Origin: Coprinopsis marcescibilis
Taxonomy: Eukaryota; Basidiomycota; Agaricomycetes; Agaricales; Psathyrellaceae
Length of the DNA stretch: 59,500 nucleotides
Direction of reading: 5' to 3'
NCBI GenBank assembly: GCA_004369085.1
Contig: ML210283.1
Span: 24,035-83,534 of the forward strand
Positions 21,060 through 32,813 of this stretch are shown here, in pieces (position 1 is the first letter of the stretch; each line of letters opens with the position of its first letter). Made by a program: the position numbers and the translations under genes. The notes beneath the pieces were generated by a model, which did not search any database, was not told the DNA's origin, and saw nothing but the letters and a program-made list of their open reading frames with translations.

Positions 21060-22661
21060 TGACTCGATTTTCGCTGTCTGCCTTGCCCTTCTCTCCATGT
21101 TCCGTTGCTCTTTTTATTCTTCATTTATGTTCCCCCCAGGCTTCTTGCATCACTGCTTTACTACACTCCTTCCTCTAATTCCTCGATATGTCATTTACAC
21201 TGTGTTGAAGTCTTTCCTTCCTCTGTCACTTGGACTGTTCAACCATCGTTGTGTTTTTGCGGTTTGCATTATTTTCATTTTAGCACTCAACTTTTCCTCT
21301 TTCACTCCATAACATTGCTATTCTTTCTCGTTTTCAGCATCATCGTTTTGTTCCATTCATTCTTGGGTCAATTCATCCTGGTCTGGCTTTTCGATTTGTT
21401 TCCTTTCGTTCCCACGTTCATCGTGCAACCGATAAGCGTCTCGCTGCTATGGCTGCTCCTTTCTCTATTGGATATCTCTGTCGGATGGCGCAACTTCTTG
21501 GTCGCATTTCGATTTGTCACTTCCGTATACATACTCGCATTCCTCCTTTTCTTCTCACTTTTTCATTCTGTCACCTCTCGCATCATCCTTCCTCTCCAAC
21601 ATCAACATCAGCATTATCGACATCTTTCAGGTTCAATTAACGGCTTGAAACGCTCATACCCACCACACACTGCATTCAACCACACAGAAAATTAAATTAC
21701 AATATGTAACCTCTATATGTATATGTCTACTTTATGAATAAATTATGCCCCATTCCTCTCTTCCAACTGGCCGTTTTTGAGTCTAAACATATCGACGCGT
21801 CGGCTAAGTGGTAGTACATAGGGGCGAGAGACGCGTCTGCGGTTTGTGCGTCATCAGTCGGTGGCGGTGTGGCGGCCTTAAGAATCTGATCCTTTGCAGC
21901 CTGCAACATTCAATTCTTCTTGTCTCACACTCTTTTCGGCAAGACTGAATCCCACATTCTGCGTATCCGGATGGCTCAAGCAGAAACTTATAAGTCGACT
22001 TTCTCGTATCCGACCGCGCCTCGGGCACCAAAATTCCAGAAGTTGAAAAGTTGCCACTGGCTGAACGCAGGTCCCGTCCCGGTGACGGTTTGGTAGCCGC
22101 TCGCTCAGTAACACTACCGTCTAGATCCGCATACTCACCTTGCTTAGAGACGATATGTGACCTTATATGACGACCACCTTCCCTGACCTACCTTGGCTCC
22201 TGGTTGGATCGACGTTTCCATTGGCCACGCGAGGCCTAGTATGCATTGGTTACTACGTTCTGTAGACGACTCGGACATGGCTTGCAGTCGTCGTTTTACT
22301 TGGTCATTCCTCTTTTCGCATCCTTCATTCAGGGCGAGGACAATGGAACAATGTAATGTGCGTTGAGCTGCTGTCGCGCGGGGGAAACGCCGGATGGCAC
22401 GAGGAAACGAGTGGGTTGTCGCGGAGCCTCTAGTAGAACTGTGGCCAGCTCTGGACACTGAACGACACCAGTGGCTGGTTTCAAAGCGGGATGTCCGAAG
22501 TATAAGTAGGACGGTAGTTCTGCGTTCTGGAGATCTCATTCCCCTTTCCTTTTCTTTCACCGTCATCTTTCAACCTTTAGCCCATTGATTGGTGCACAAC
22601 CTCTTATCCGTTTCTGACCTTCACAATCCGCTCATTAGCTTGAGCTAGCTCCTCGCTCACA
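21060..22661. other. Intergenic region with long pyrimidine-rich tract
   Basis: From about 21060 to 21640 the plus strand is strongly C/T-rich. This leaves long stop-free but low-complexity frames of mostly Phe/Leu/Ser, which I reject as genes. The rest (21700-22661) is the upstream region of the next gene. Confidence 0.5.
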
Positions 22662-23724
22662 ATGGAACGTCTTCCCAAGTTCATTAAATTTCCTGGCAGG
22701 TAAGCGCGAATTTCATGCCATCCATCCGCACGGTCTGCTCACCTACATTTCGTTTAGGAAAAACAAAGATCAAGGGGACATTGCCTTCCGTCGTTCGGTT
22801 TCTCTGCCAGTGCGGAACTCTAATGGGATCGAGAGCTCTGGCGGTCGTCCGTCTATTTCAGATTTCGTTATGGAACTTGGCCACAGCACAGTCAACAAGG
22901 CCCGCTCCATCCTTAGTCGTGACCGACCTAGCCAACACCACACAAAATGCGACTGCATATACTGCACCGACAAAGACATCCTGGAGGAGCTCCTTGCATC
23001 TCCTATTCCTCTTCGCCCTCGGACTCGACCTGCGGATATGCTCGACACCTTTGATGAAGTCGAGATGCTCCCTGACTACATCATCGAAAGACGCAAGCAG
23101 ATTCGGGCCAAGGACAGAGAGTATGAAGAGCATACCGAGAAGGTCCGTTCTACTATCCTGCGTTATCGCCAACGCCTTGCGAGCGGTTCAAAGCCGAGGG
23201 TTGAAATTGACCCGGAGGACGAGGAGATTATTGGACCGTACAAAACTCTGATCTACCTCAGCAACGGTCATAGCCGTTCTACACGAAGCGTTGAAGCTAA
23301 TGCATGGCTTTGTGGAGGACCAGTCGCGCATCGACCGGTCGTTCATAAGCCTTCGAAGGGAGCTATCGCCAGCCATCGGCCTCATGTTGTTTTTGACAAT
23401 TCGCCGATCAAGGGTAGTGGTTCTGCTCGATCGCCTCCTAGGAAGATCCATCGTCAACCCCACTTCAATAATAGTGGTCGTGATGCGAATGCCCAAGGGT
23501 CAAAGCCTGCTGTTCCGGAATTGAAGAAGCGGCGTGAATTCTCTGGGCTTGTTCGCCAGCCTAACGTGACCCCTAACACTAGCGGTTCCCATGTGCGTCA
23601 GGGATCGAAGGCTACTGCCCCTCGCTCTGTTAGCCAGCCTGTCCCAAACTCCACCAGGACTACCAGGAACAGGAACATCAAGAACCTGACTTTGAACCCC
23701 AGTGACCAGCCGGTGTGGTTCTGA
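22662..23724 (+). CDS. Uncharacterised basic protein with a CxCxxC cluster
   Basis: Two exons (22662-22699, 22758-23724) give 334 residues. The short first exon reads MERLPKFIKFPG and joins in phase through a GTAAGC donor and TTTAG acceptor. I do not recognise the family. Visible: the first half is ordered, with a SDFVMELGHSTVNKARSIL helix, a Cys cluster CDCIYC (residues 77, 79, 82) followed by helix-prone DKDILEELLASP, and a charged helix (YIIERRKQIRAKDREYEEHT). The second half is basic, Ser/Pro/Arg-rich and probably disordered, ending TLNPSDQPVWF. Too few metal ligands are visible for a zinc finger. No signal peptide or membrane segment. Confidence 0.65.
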
Positions 23725-24377
23725 TTTGTTGTTGATATATTTATTGGTGAATTTCTTTTGCGATACCACGTTCCCTTTATACCACCCTCTTCCATATCTA
23801 CCCCCTGTGCGAAACCTCCCCCGATCTATTTGATACTTACTCCTTAGCGATACCACCATCTGCGAAACCTGACATCCCTCACCTCTCAATCTAAGTTGTT
23901 AGATACTACTTACATATCTTTGTTCCCGCCTCAACGTTTCACGACCGTTACGACCCATTATGCATTATGACCAATCTTTTCTTGTTGAATCCAAGTGGTT
24001 AGCTCTTGTATTATAAGTGTATATATAGCATGATCCACAATCCAATCTTTCCAGTGTCTCTCCTGAGTTTCGCACTGAGGCGGCCTCTCACATGATTGGC
24101 TGGCTTTGCTTGGTGCTGTTAGTGTCAGGGGATCTCGGCGTGGCATCCGTTTCCGCCGTCGTCATCACCTCCGCACAGCGCTGGCAACCGCCGCACAGGG
24201 ACCCAATGTTGGAACGTACTTTGCATTCGTAACGCTAGTCTTCTACCTTACCGTTCATTCTGTCCTTTGAGGGACTTTATCAACTACAATACCCAGGATC
24301 TGTGAGTTTTTACGGCCTTCTAACGGCTATTCGGGCCCTGAATGATCAATCCTATACAGAAATTGCCATCTAATACC
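23725..24377. other. Intergenic region and MID1 5' leader
   Basis: Contains the MID1 promoter and a likely spliced 5' UTR; no TATA box or other gene seen. Confidence 0.45.
24302..24359 (+). other. 5' UTR intron of MID1
   Basis: GTGAGT donor, TTCTAAC branch box and CTATACAG acceptor define a 58-bp intron that ends 18 bases before the signal-peptide ATG. An in-frame ATG at 24342 lies inside it and is therefore probably not a start. Confidence 0.65.
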
Positions 24378-25805
24378 ATGAACCTGAAAACTCTCGGTGT
24401 TCTCCCGACGACGCTACTTGTTCTACTAGACGCGCTACTGACATCTGCGCAACGTCAACTCCCACTGAATACGGTGGTACCAGGAACATCAAACAACCGC
24501 CAATCATTTACGATCCCAGCAGGAGAGAAGCTTCAGCTATCCGTCGCAATATGCTCGCGAAACTCGCAGTTACGATTCCGTCTATCGGGACCCAATCTTC
24601 CCAACCCAGTGGAAATACCATTAACAAATGGATGGGGCAAATTTGGGCCTGAGACACTGAGCGGAGCAACCTTGCAAATCGAAGGAAGCGGATCCTTCGA
24701 AGTTGGACTGTCGGATGGAGAGCGACCACTGCACGAACTTCAAGAGACTAAAGATCTGCCCTTCTTTGGCGACACGACCGCAAACCAAGCTATCCTTTTT
24801 TCACCGCCGTTCTCCGCTCCACCACTACTCAAACCGCAGTTCCCCAACTACACTATGCACCCGGTCGATATTGACCAAAGCTCACCCCCATCTTCCTTCC
24901 CGGACTACAACCTGTCCCTTTTCCCAACCACCAACGATAATAACTACCCCCACACGAGCTGCTTCTTACCCGGGCAGTCGCAGATAGGGACCGGAGCGTT
25001 GACTTCGGAGGAATCACAATGGCTGAGGGATGAAGATGGTTGGCGCACGCAATATCTTATTCGAGGTCTCACTCCTTCCACAAACTACACAGCCTACGTT
25101 ATCGAATCCAGCAAGGTTTTCGGTCCAATATACTTTGTGACAAAGTCAGCTGGCTTCCCTTGCCATCTGGCTGCGAATCTTCCTTTCTGCCCGCGTGTTG
25201 CATATTCTGTCCCACTGGGAGCTCCACCAGGTGGAGCAGATGCGTACACGGGGGCTACCCTTCCAGCACCACTTCGCGAACCTTTGCGTTCTTATATCAC
25301 GAACTTCACTATCAGCCTTGGACGACTAGCATGTGGCCGGGAGATATATTCTCCCTTGGTCGAATGCATAGATTGCCAACGCGAGTATAGGAAATGGCTT
25401 TGCGCCGTGTCCTTACCCCGGTGCTCCGAACCCAGCCCACAGAACCCCGACGCCATCACAGAGATTCCGGCAGAACCGACAGCGACCGGCCTGAGCGCAA
25501 GCAAAGACTCGAACCAACAGGTCCTTTCCGCACTCATTCCTGTCCAATCATCTGCCCCACGTCGTAACTCTGATTTCCCGCAGTTCGGAAGTGACTACCA
25601 AATGTTGCTGCCGTGCATCGAGACTTGCACGGCTGTCGATCGCAACTGTCCACCATTTCTTGGGTTCAAGTGTCCTTCCTCGAACTTTAATGGTTTTGCG
25701 AGCTATGGGATTGGGTATATTGACGGGGCTGACGGTGATCAAAACGCTGGGTTGACGGGTGAAGCTCAAGATCGGTATGGGAACGTTTGGTGTGCTTCTG
25801 GTTAG
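24378..25805 (+). CDS. MID1: Stretch-activated calcium channel subunit Mid1
   Basis: A single exon gives 475 residues from the ATG at 24378 (yeast Mid1 ~548). Mid1 partners the Cch1 channel pore and admits calcium during mating, cell-wall and stretch stress. A signal peptide is visible (MNLKTLGVLPTTLLVLLDAL, then LTSAQ). The body has several N-glycosylation sequons (NYT, NLS, NFT). The Cys-rich C-terminal half shows spacing typical of the family: FPCHLAANLPFCPRVAY, LACGREIYSPLVECIDCQRE, and near the end LPCIETCTAVDRNCPPFLGF. The ATG at 24342 would put twelve polar residues before the signal peptide and lies inside a probable 5' UTR intron, so the downstream ATG is preferred. Confidence 0.88.
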   Translation: MNLKTLGVLPTTLLVLLDALLTSAQRQLPLNTVVPGTSNNRQSFTIPAGEKLQLSVAICSRNSQLRFRLSGPNLPNPVEIPLTNGWGKFGPETLSGATLQIEGSGSFEVGLSDGERPLHELQETKDLPFFGDTTANQAILFSPPFSAPPLLKPQFPNYTMHPVDIDQSSPPSSFPDYNLSLFPTTNDNNYPHTSCFLPGQSQIGTGALTSEESQWLRDEDGWRTQYLIRGLTPSTNYTAYVIESSKVFGPIYFVTKSAGFPCHLAANLPFCPRVAYSVPLGAPPGGADAYTGATLPAPLREPLRSYITNFTISLGRLACGREIYSPLVECIDCQREYRKWLCAVSLPRCSEPSPQNPDAITEIPAEPTATGLSASKDSNQQVLSALIPVQSSAPRRNSDFPQFGSDYQMLLPCIETCTAVDRNCPPFLGFKCPSSNFNGFASYGIGYIDGADGDQNAGLTGEAQDRYGNVWCASG

Positions 25806-26769
25806 AGGTTTGTAGATGTATCTCTTGGAATCTATGTTTTTACTTGCTTTCTTAATAGCACAAACACTCGCTGCTTGCGCAAGGCGATGCAAACTCGGAA
25901 TCGGAAGGATTTAGTCGTTCCAGATTTTCCAGATTCAACACCCGATTTTGCCGAATTATCCAAAGCTATTGTGGGCGCTCTGAATGATCATCACGGCCCA
26001 TGACCTCCCATGACCAGGTCTCTTCCAACCTTTCTGATACGACGAGGGCGGTTCCGAGGCCTCTCATTGAACGTTATCCCACTTCATCCTCCGCTTCGCT
26101 GGCATGTGCCAGACATATTATCTCTGGCCGTCATTCGAGGGGCATTATCTAGTGTCCCGGGCTTAAATGCTGTGCCAGCGCTGGTTGTCCTTGAGGTGAT
26201 GTGCTTGGCGGGCTCTGCATCGGGCGGCTCACTTCATTCGTTGATGGTGGCCGCCACATGGTCTTTTTGAATACAAAATAGTTTTGCTCACTCCTTGGAC
26301 CCACATCCCGCTGGTTGGCAAGTTGACGATCGTTTCTTCTTTGAAAGAGTTGACCTGATTGCTGCGTTCTCAACGCAGTCTATTCGCTGTAGGAATGCTG
26401 GTTCCCTTTCATTCCCTCCCCCGTTTTATCCAGGCACGCACCTCTGTCAGCCAGATGACCATCCTAATTGACGCCGTGACACTGGCAAATCATGTTTCAT
26501 CCCGTAGTCTTCGCACAGGCTGCACGGGGCCGCCCATTTAGAACACATTTTGATTGCGAACCGAACGGTTTTACTGGCGTTATCAGGGGCATACACCGAA
26601 TAAGTACCTAGGCTGCTTACTTGTCACAGGTTTCGGCTTCACGATCTGGACTCATAGGTTGTGTTTGAACCATTCCTCGTGCCAGGAGTGATCCCACCCT
26701 CTCTTCCTTTAACGCCCTCCATCCCGCCTTCAGGCTACCTCCCCGCCGCCCTCGCTTGTATTTTTCGTT
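25806..26769. other. Intergenic region before the membrane-protein family
   Basis: Downstream flank of MID1 and upstream region of paralog A. A pyrimidine-rich leader (26690-26760) precedes the ATG at 26770; nothing else is seen. Confidence 0.45.
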
Positions 26770-28645
26770 ATGCCGAACGCAATTCTGACCATCGAGGATG
26801 ATTCCCCTCTCATCGCTTACTCCGGAACAGATTGGTTAGCGGGTACTCGCGAGGATCCTAGTATTAGCAGGTATGTTTCCATCCCAGTCGCCTCCCATTC
26901 ATATGTGCCTAACAGACCTTTCAGATACTCTGGAGGCAGCTACATGAGGACAAACGAAACAAATGGGAGGGCGACTTTCACGTTTTATGGCAGCGAAGTG
27001 CACTTCTTTGGTGCCAGACGATCTACCTATGGGTTTTATCAGTTCGTCGTAAACGGGACCCCAACTAGTCCTGGAAATGCTGGGTCAGGGAATGCCGGGT
27101 CGTCGGCAAACGACGTATTCCAATCCGACCTCACCACTACGAGTGTCAGACCAGTGACCAACAGTCGGAATATCATTGTGCTCCAAGCAGGGTCAGACAC
27201 TGGGGTCGATATCGATGCAGTATGTGATTCTTTTAATCTATGGGCGGTGTTCTGATCAGGTCTACACCTAAAATAGATCTCCTGGAAGTTCCCTGTTGGA
27301 AACGATGATGAACCTCTCATCGTGAATACCTACCAGGAAAACCACCCAGCCTTCAGTTACTCGTCGGATTCTGCATGGAGAGCAACACCTGTCTCCACCA
27401 ACACCTTTTCCGGTGGTTCTGCCAGGTATGTGTGTAGCTTGTCTCTATTTTAGGAAAAGCGTTGACGCGAGGATTGTTTCGTTTCTGATCAGAAATTCCT
27501 CCGAGGCCGGAAGCTCTTTTACGTTTAACTTTGAAGGAGCTGCCGTTTCACTGTATGGGCCTGTGGGTCCTGGCTGCGCTCGGTATATCGTTGTAGCCGA
27601 CAGTGAAAGTCCAGAAGAATTCGTATGCCAAAGGACCTTCTACCGGAACAACATGCTCTACCACCGGGCCGGTTTTGGTCCCGGAAAACATTCCCTTACT
27701 GTGACCCTTGGTAGGGAAGGCGGGTTCTTTATCATTGACTCGGCCCAGGTGTGGACTGCACCTTCGCTGGGTGGCTCGTGAGTTGTTTCTCGTGGCTATG
27801 TCGCCTTTCTTAGCTGACCAACCCATTCCCCATTTTTAGATTCGCTGGTGGAAGTGGCGGAAGTACCAGTAAGAGGTGTGTTTGACTTTTGAGATTGCAG
27901 CTACAGTTCTCTGACGCCTCATTCAGCGAAACACTTTCCGTCGGTGCTGGAGTTGGTATCGGTATTGGAGCTCTTTTCGGTGTCTTACTCCTCCTTGGTC
28001 TCCTTGGCTGGTTCTTGTTAAAAAGGTCGGCGAAACGGCAGAACAGGACGTTGCATTTCGGATTTATGCCCAAGCCGGAGAGAGAAGGGCAAGAGAAATG
28101 GGGCGCTGTTCTCAATGTGCCTCCGGTTCCATTTGGCGGCGAACGGACTGGATCGGTTACTCACAGCAGAAACGCGTCTGTCTCTCGTTTGGTGCCTCAT
28201 AATCCTGAGCCGGTCGAGGAATCACATTCGTCCCTTGTCCATAACACGTCGTTGTCCTCAAGTCAATTCGCCCACACACCTTCTGCACTGTCCACAACGT
28301 TTACCGCCTCACAAATCGGAGCCTCATCGATGCAACGAGCAGCAGTAAGTGTGATATACGTACGTTCTGGAATATCGCTAATGACAACCCTTTTAGTCGG
28401 TGGATGCCACACTCACAGAAGAGTCCTCGGAACCAGTAGCAGTACCCGACAAAATTCGTCGGGAGCAAGAAGCATTAGCAGGGCTCACGACCCCCCCTCG
28501 CCAAGGTGGATCCTCGAGCGCTGCCGTAGGTTCCCCACAGCCTTTGATTCCTATGCCTGCTGTTCCTCCGCCGATGTATACAGCTGACGACCCCCATCAT
28601 CTATCCGGGCGCACCACGCCACAGAATACGCCTCACAGATCATAA
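26770..28645 (+). CDS. Paralog A: single-pass membrane protein with two beta-sandwich ectodomains
   Basis: Seven exons (26770-26870, 26925-27219, 27277-27425, 27493-27777, 27840-27875, 27927-28344, 28397-28645) give 510 residues. Domain 1 (about 1-130) has the pattern LTIEDDSPLIAYSGTDW, YSGGSYMRTNETNGRATFTF and FFGARRSTYGFYQFVVNG; domain 2 (about 145-275) has FSYSSDSAW, FTFNFEGAAVSLYGPVG, NNMLYHRAGFGPGKHSLTV and FFIIDSAQVWTAP. This duplicated, carbohydrate-binding-like sandwich pattern is common in mushroom-forming fungi but has no assigned function. A transmembrane helix (residues ~294-320, ending LLLLGLLGWFLLK) and a basic stop follow, then a 190-residue Ser/Pro-rich tail with a PPMY motif. 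N-glycosylation sequons NET and NSS mark the ectodomain as exterior, yet the N terminus has no signal peptide. Paralogs B and C lie next to it. Confidence 0.82.
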
Positions 28646-30476
28646 CCAACTTTTCTATGATATATCTTGCCGTTTATCCTCTTTAGTGTCCTTTGGCGAA
28701 CGGATGTCTGCAACGAGAAACTCGAACCCCTATCACGCCGCCCAAATGCTTATTCAGAAGCACCTCTTTCCCACTTAACCCTCACGCCATTTTTATGCAT
28801 CATACGGTCCCCTTGGCTTTAGTTTGGTTTACGTGTATATTTTAATCAGGGACCTACGACTCCAGACGAATATCATAAACTTTCGGAAAACGACTGCGCG
28901 GCGCTAATTTTGGAAATCTCCGTCGTCGGGACCTGCGTCCGTCGGAGCGCGGAGATCGACCGCACGTACTACATTGAAAAGCGGGCGCAGCCACTTTCAA
29001 TCACCTTTGAAGGCTGGCAGACAGCTGAGCTTCTGCTGATTCTTACCAGATCTTTTGGGGCACGTCTTTGACGTTTCCTCTTTCGTTCCACTGCGCAACG
29101 CTTATCATGGATAACTCGGGCAGATAACCCGGGCAGTATCAGTTAGGCCATATAGCATAGCAGTGATATCAGAAGTAATAGTGGTAACAATGTTGCATCG
29201 AATCAATGCCTGTTCCGTGCTGCACCATAGTATATCAGTCAGTTGAGCCTCCTCAAGATAATACTATCGGTGAAGAAGATATTAAGCGCTCAACTCGAAG
29301 AAGCGCCGGCTCGATTGTCCGAGGCCGGGTTATTCCCGGATATTCGAGAATTCCAGGAATACGATAAGTAAAAGTTATGCTTATCATCATTGACAGTTTG
29401 GGCTGGTCTGAGAATTGCTCGAAAGTAATACTAGGTTTGTTGGACTCATTCAGTACCCTTTCACTGCCAGTGCGCCGCGACTAGTTGCCAGCTCTTACGC
29501 TCTTCGGTTTCCGAGAAGGCATAGGGGCTTCAACACACAACTCCGAGCGGAGCGCTCACTGCGGACGGATCTACATAGGTGCACGAATTGATTCGGAAAG
29601 ATTGTACAGAGTTCGGTGAAATTTGGGCTTCTTGTGTTCTTTCCTAGATAATTTTTAACGACCACGCGATACACCCACAATAGGTGCTTGGTTCAGGGCA
29701 GCGACTCCAATCAGTTACCCAGGAGGAGCATTAGACTGTTCCTGTTATTAAGTAATACATCACAATCTTCAGCGAACGAAGCTTCCCGCTGGCGCACAGT
29801 GACTCACGGTGGTGGAGGCTGTGAATTGAATTAGCCGGTCGGGAGGGGCCGGAACGCCGGCAATCATCCGTGCAGACGGCCGTGGAACCCGCCGACAAGT
29901 CCCAGCTCCGGTTCCCTCTCTACCACCCAGATCGAAGCATTGGATTGCCTCAAGCTGAAACCTTGCTGTTGCGCTCGAATCGGTAATGAATATTAATCAA
30001 CCTTGACATTTGCAGAGACACCTATGAAAAACATAGCCAGCAGTTGGCCAGCAGCATAGTACATTGGCATTGCGGCTTTACGGAACTTATAATCGTCATA
30101 TCCCGGAGGTGACCGAACCCGACTCTGGCACCCTGTGGTACAGGGCTAATTTCGCAAGAGCTCCTAGTAGTACAAGTGCGACAAGAACCGCATCTTATCA
30201 ATGCATGTGCGTGATGTTTCAGCCGTTGAAAGAAGAGCCATAAGCCTCCCTATCCCAAAACGGCTCCGTTTGTGGACCATCAAATAACGACTCGACTGGG
30301 TGATGCGGCACACTTTGTAGACAGGTACGATTTAGGGAATACTGAATGCAGTTCGCTGGAGCCATGGCTGTGGATACCCCGCTGACCAGCGGTACATATT
30401 CCGTTGGGAATTGGCTCCCAGGATAGCTTTTGGTTTTCGCCACCCATCTCGTCGCTGAATCGCTGCGAAAGGCGCG
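28646..30476. other. Spacer between paralogs A and B
   Basis: No coding signal was recognised in 1.8 kb. It contains an imperfect inverted repeat at 29331-29362 (TATTCC ... GGAATA, with an internal GAATTC) and a near-tandem duplication of ATAACTCGGGCAG/ATAACCCGGGCAG at 29110-29135. Confidence 0.4.
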
Positions 30477-32335
30477 ATGCCCAACGTCACGCTTTCGATA
30501 GAGGATTCATCCCCTCTCATCAGTTACTCTCCAGAGTGGGTTCCAGGCTCTGAAGATGACCCCCTCATTGACGAGTGAGCAATTTCGTTAGCTGATGACC
30601 TCCTCTTTATGCGACTTACGCTCACTCCTAGGTATTCTGGGGGGAACTATATGGTCACGAACAGCAGTGGGGCAGCAGCTTTCTTCGTATTCAGAGGATT
30701 CGATGTCCAAATCTTCGGAGCGAGGCGTCCAAACTATGGCTCTTACCAGACCACAATGAACACCGAAGTTTACAGTGTCAGGCAGGCTAATAGTGACCCG
30801 CCGCAATTTCGCTCGAATTTATGGGACCTCAGTTGGCCTCGATCGATCCCTCGGACGGTGAAGATTGAGAGTCAAACCAACGGCAGACCCATCGACTTGG
30901 ACTTCGTGGGTATTCCTTACTTCTCTTGCAAGATTCCGCCTAATCCCAATCGAATTAGATTACTTGGGTGTTTCCGGTTGGACGAGATGACGAGGACCTT
31001 ATCGTCAAAACAGTCCAAGACTCCGATGCTTCGTTCAAGTATTCTCCGACAGTAGATTGGCATACAGATCCATACGAAGCTGCATCCTTTTTGGGTGGTT
31101 CCGGCCAGTAAGTATAAAGTCTTACTGCACACTATGTCTACCGGTACCATTGTGATTCTTACGTTTGTTATTTTATTATAGTGCTGCCTACGTCGCTGGA
31201 AGCACCTTCGAATTCACGTTTGAAGGTGATGCAGTCTCCCTTTTTGGTCCTGTGGGGCCTCAAGGTGTTCCGTACTATGCTTTCACCGACACGGACGGTC
31301 TTCCAGAAGACTTTACAACAAGAAAGCCCTCTTATCGCCCAAATACCATGCTGTATCACAGAGCCAATCTGGGCCCTGGACGACATACAGTCAAGCTGAC
31401 CGTTTCACCTTTCAATTTGTCAACCGGGCAAGAGTCGTATTTCGCGATTGATTACGCCGAAGTGTACACCGCGCCAAGGCAAGTATCTACCCTGCGAAGT
31501 TTTTTATCTTTCCTTACTCATCATTCTCTCCTCTTAGTTTGGTTGGATCTAACGCAGGGTGAGTTTCAGTTTCATTAGCTGGTTGTGGGCATCACCAAGG
31601 GACTAAAGGAACCAAAGGGCTGGGCAACTATCCACAGGGGCTGTGATAGGAATCACTGTGGCCGTATTTATTGCGGTCCTCCTCGTACTTCTGATAATCG
31701 GGTGGATGGTGCTGCGAAGATTTGCGTCTCGCAAGGGCCGCACCTTCTACGTTGGATTTCTCAGCAGAGATTTGGATGTGGATCCATTCAGATACAACAC
31801 GATTTCTCCACAGGAGGTATCTCCACCAGTTTCTGCCGCTCAAGCGAATCGCTTAAACAACCATGCCTCATTCAACTCTTTGACGACTCCGTCTTCCTCT
31901 CAGTGGCCCCAGTCAGCTGGCCTTTCGTATGCTTCTCAGGCGGTCAATCCGAACGATTCCTCCGCGCCGCAGTTGTCGGTAAGAATCACCTCATAACGTC
32001 ATCCCCCCTTTTTTATCTAATATGTTCCACAGTCAAGGGCCTCTTTCCCTGGGCAGGAAGTGGTGGTTCCCCCACGCGGGATTATGGAAAAGTCTCGGGC
32101 ACCGGTGACGCTCCAACCACCTCCTACCGGTGCAGCTCGCCCACGTAATGGTATGGCGCCTGCTGCCCACGGCGCTGCACAGCTCAGTGTATCGCCGGTG
32201 GCGGAGGAAGGGACGATGCTTTCCCTTGGATCGGCTTACTCTACCGACAGTCAAACGCGAACAGCGGTGCCACCGCCCAAGTACACGCTTAATCCGTCGC
32301 CCAATGAAGCATCAAGTACCTATACACGAGGGTGA
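30477..32335 (+). CDS. Paralog B: single-pass membrane protein with two beta-sandwich ectodomains
   Basis: Seven exons (30477-30574, 30632-30905, 30959-31107, 31182-31478, 31538-31558, 31618-31978, 32033-32335) give 500 residues. The layout matches paralog A: LSIEDSSPLISYSPEW, YSGGNYMVTNSSGAAAFFVF, IFGARRPNYGSYQTTMN, then FKYSPTVDW, FTFEGDAVSLFGPVG, NTMLYHRANLGPGRHTVKL and FAIDYAEVYTAP. The transmembrane helix is at ~287-312 (GITVAVFIAVLLVLLIIGW), followed by RRFASRKGR and a Pro/Ser tail with PPKY. The first three introns sit at the same positions as in A. The intron at 31479-31537 uses a GC donor. The last acceptor (AAAG at 31617) is set by the frame of the helix; the obvious CACAG at 31637 would break it. 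N-terminal signal peptide absent; sequons NSS and NLS present. Confidence 0.8.
31479..31537 (+). other. GC-AG intron in paralog B
   Basis: AG followed by GCAAGT at 31479 matches the GC-donor consensus. The GT six bases further on would lead into an immediate stop after splicing. Confidence 0.75.
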
Positions 32336-32813
32336 ACCCCCAATGAAGGTAAATGTGAAATGGACCCTTACCTGCCGACATCTCCCCCTCATCTCAGTCT
32401 GTGCCCCCTGGTTATACGGACGTCTGATTTGTATCATTATCATTCCTCTTCGTTCTGATTATATGCCCTGCCTTAGACGCTATATTTACGCTCTTTTAAT
32501 GACCGTTTCTGCGACGATTTCCCTTCGAGAACATTTGTATGACTTGAAGCAACGACTAAATTACCAGATCGTGCTACCCTCTCAAACCCATAACTAATTT
32601 GCTATGATACAAAGTGAATAAAACGTCGATGAAAATGTAACCATGCATCTCCGTTAATATCAATAAAAATGCGGTATTACGATGTAAGAGTACTAGTGTA
32701 CTCGTGGTATAGAAATGCGAAGATGTCAGAAATACATGGTGTTGGTTGAATGAGAGAATCCGCTTGTACATAATTGAGTCCATTCCATTTAAATGATGAA
32801 GAGAGAGTCCTGC
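32336..32813. other. Convergent spacer between paralogs B and C
   Basis: Holds the two 3' UTRs; no gene recognised. Confidence 0.5.

Noticed and set aside
21105..21695. 196-codon plus-strand frame rich in Phe, Leu and Ser
   Set aside because: It follows a C/T-rich tract that avoids stop codons by composition; there is no domain pattern and it lies in the CDC6 3' flank.
29331..29362. Imperfect inverted repeat between paralogs A and B as a transposon end
   Set aside because: Too short, no partner copy and no target-site duplication seen.
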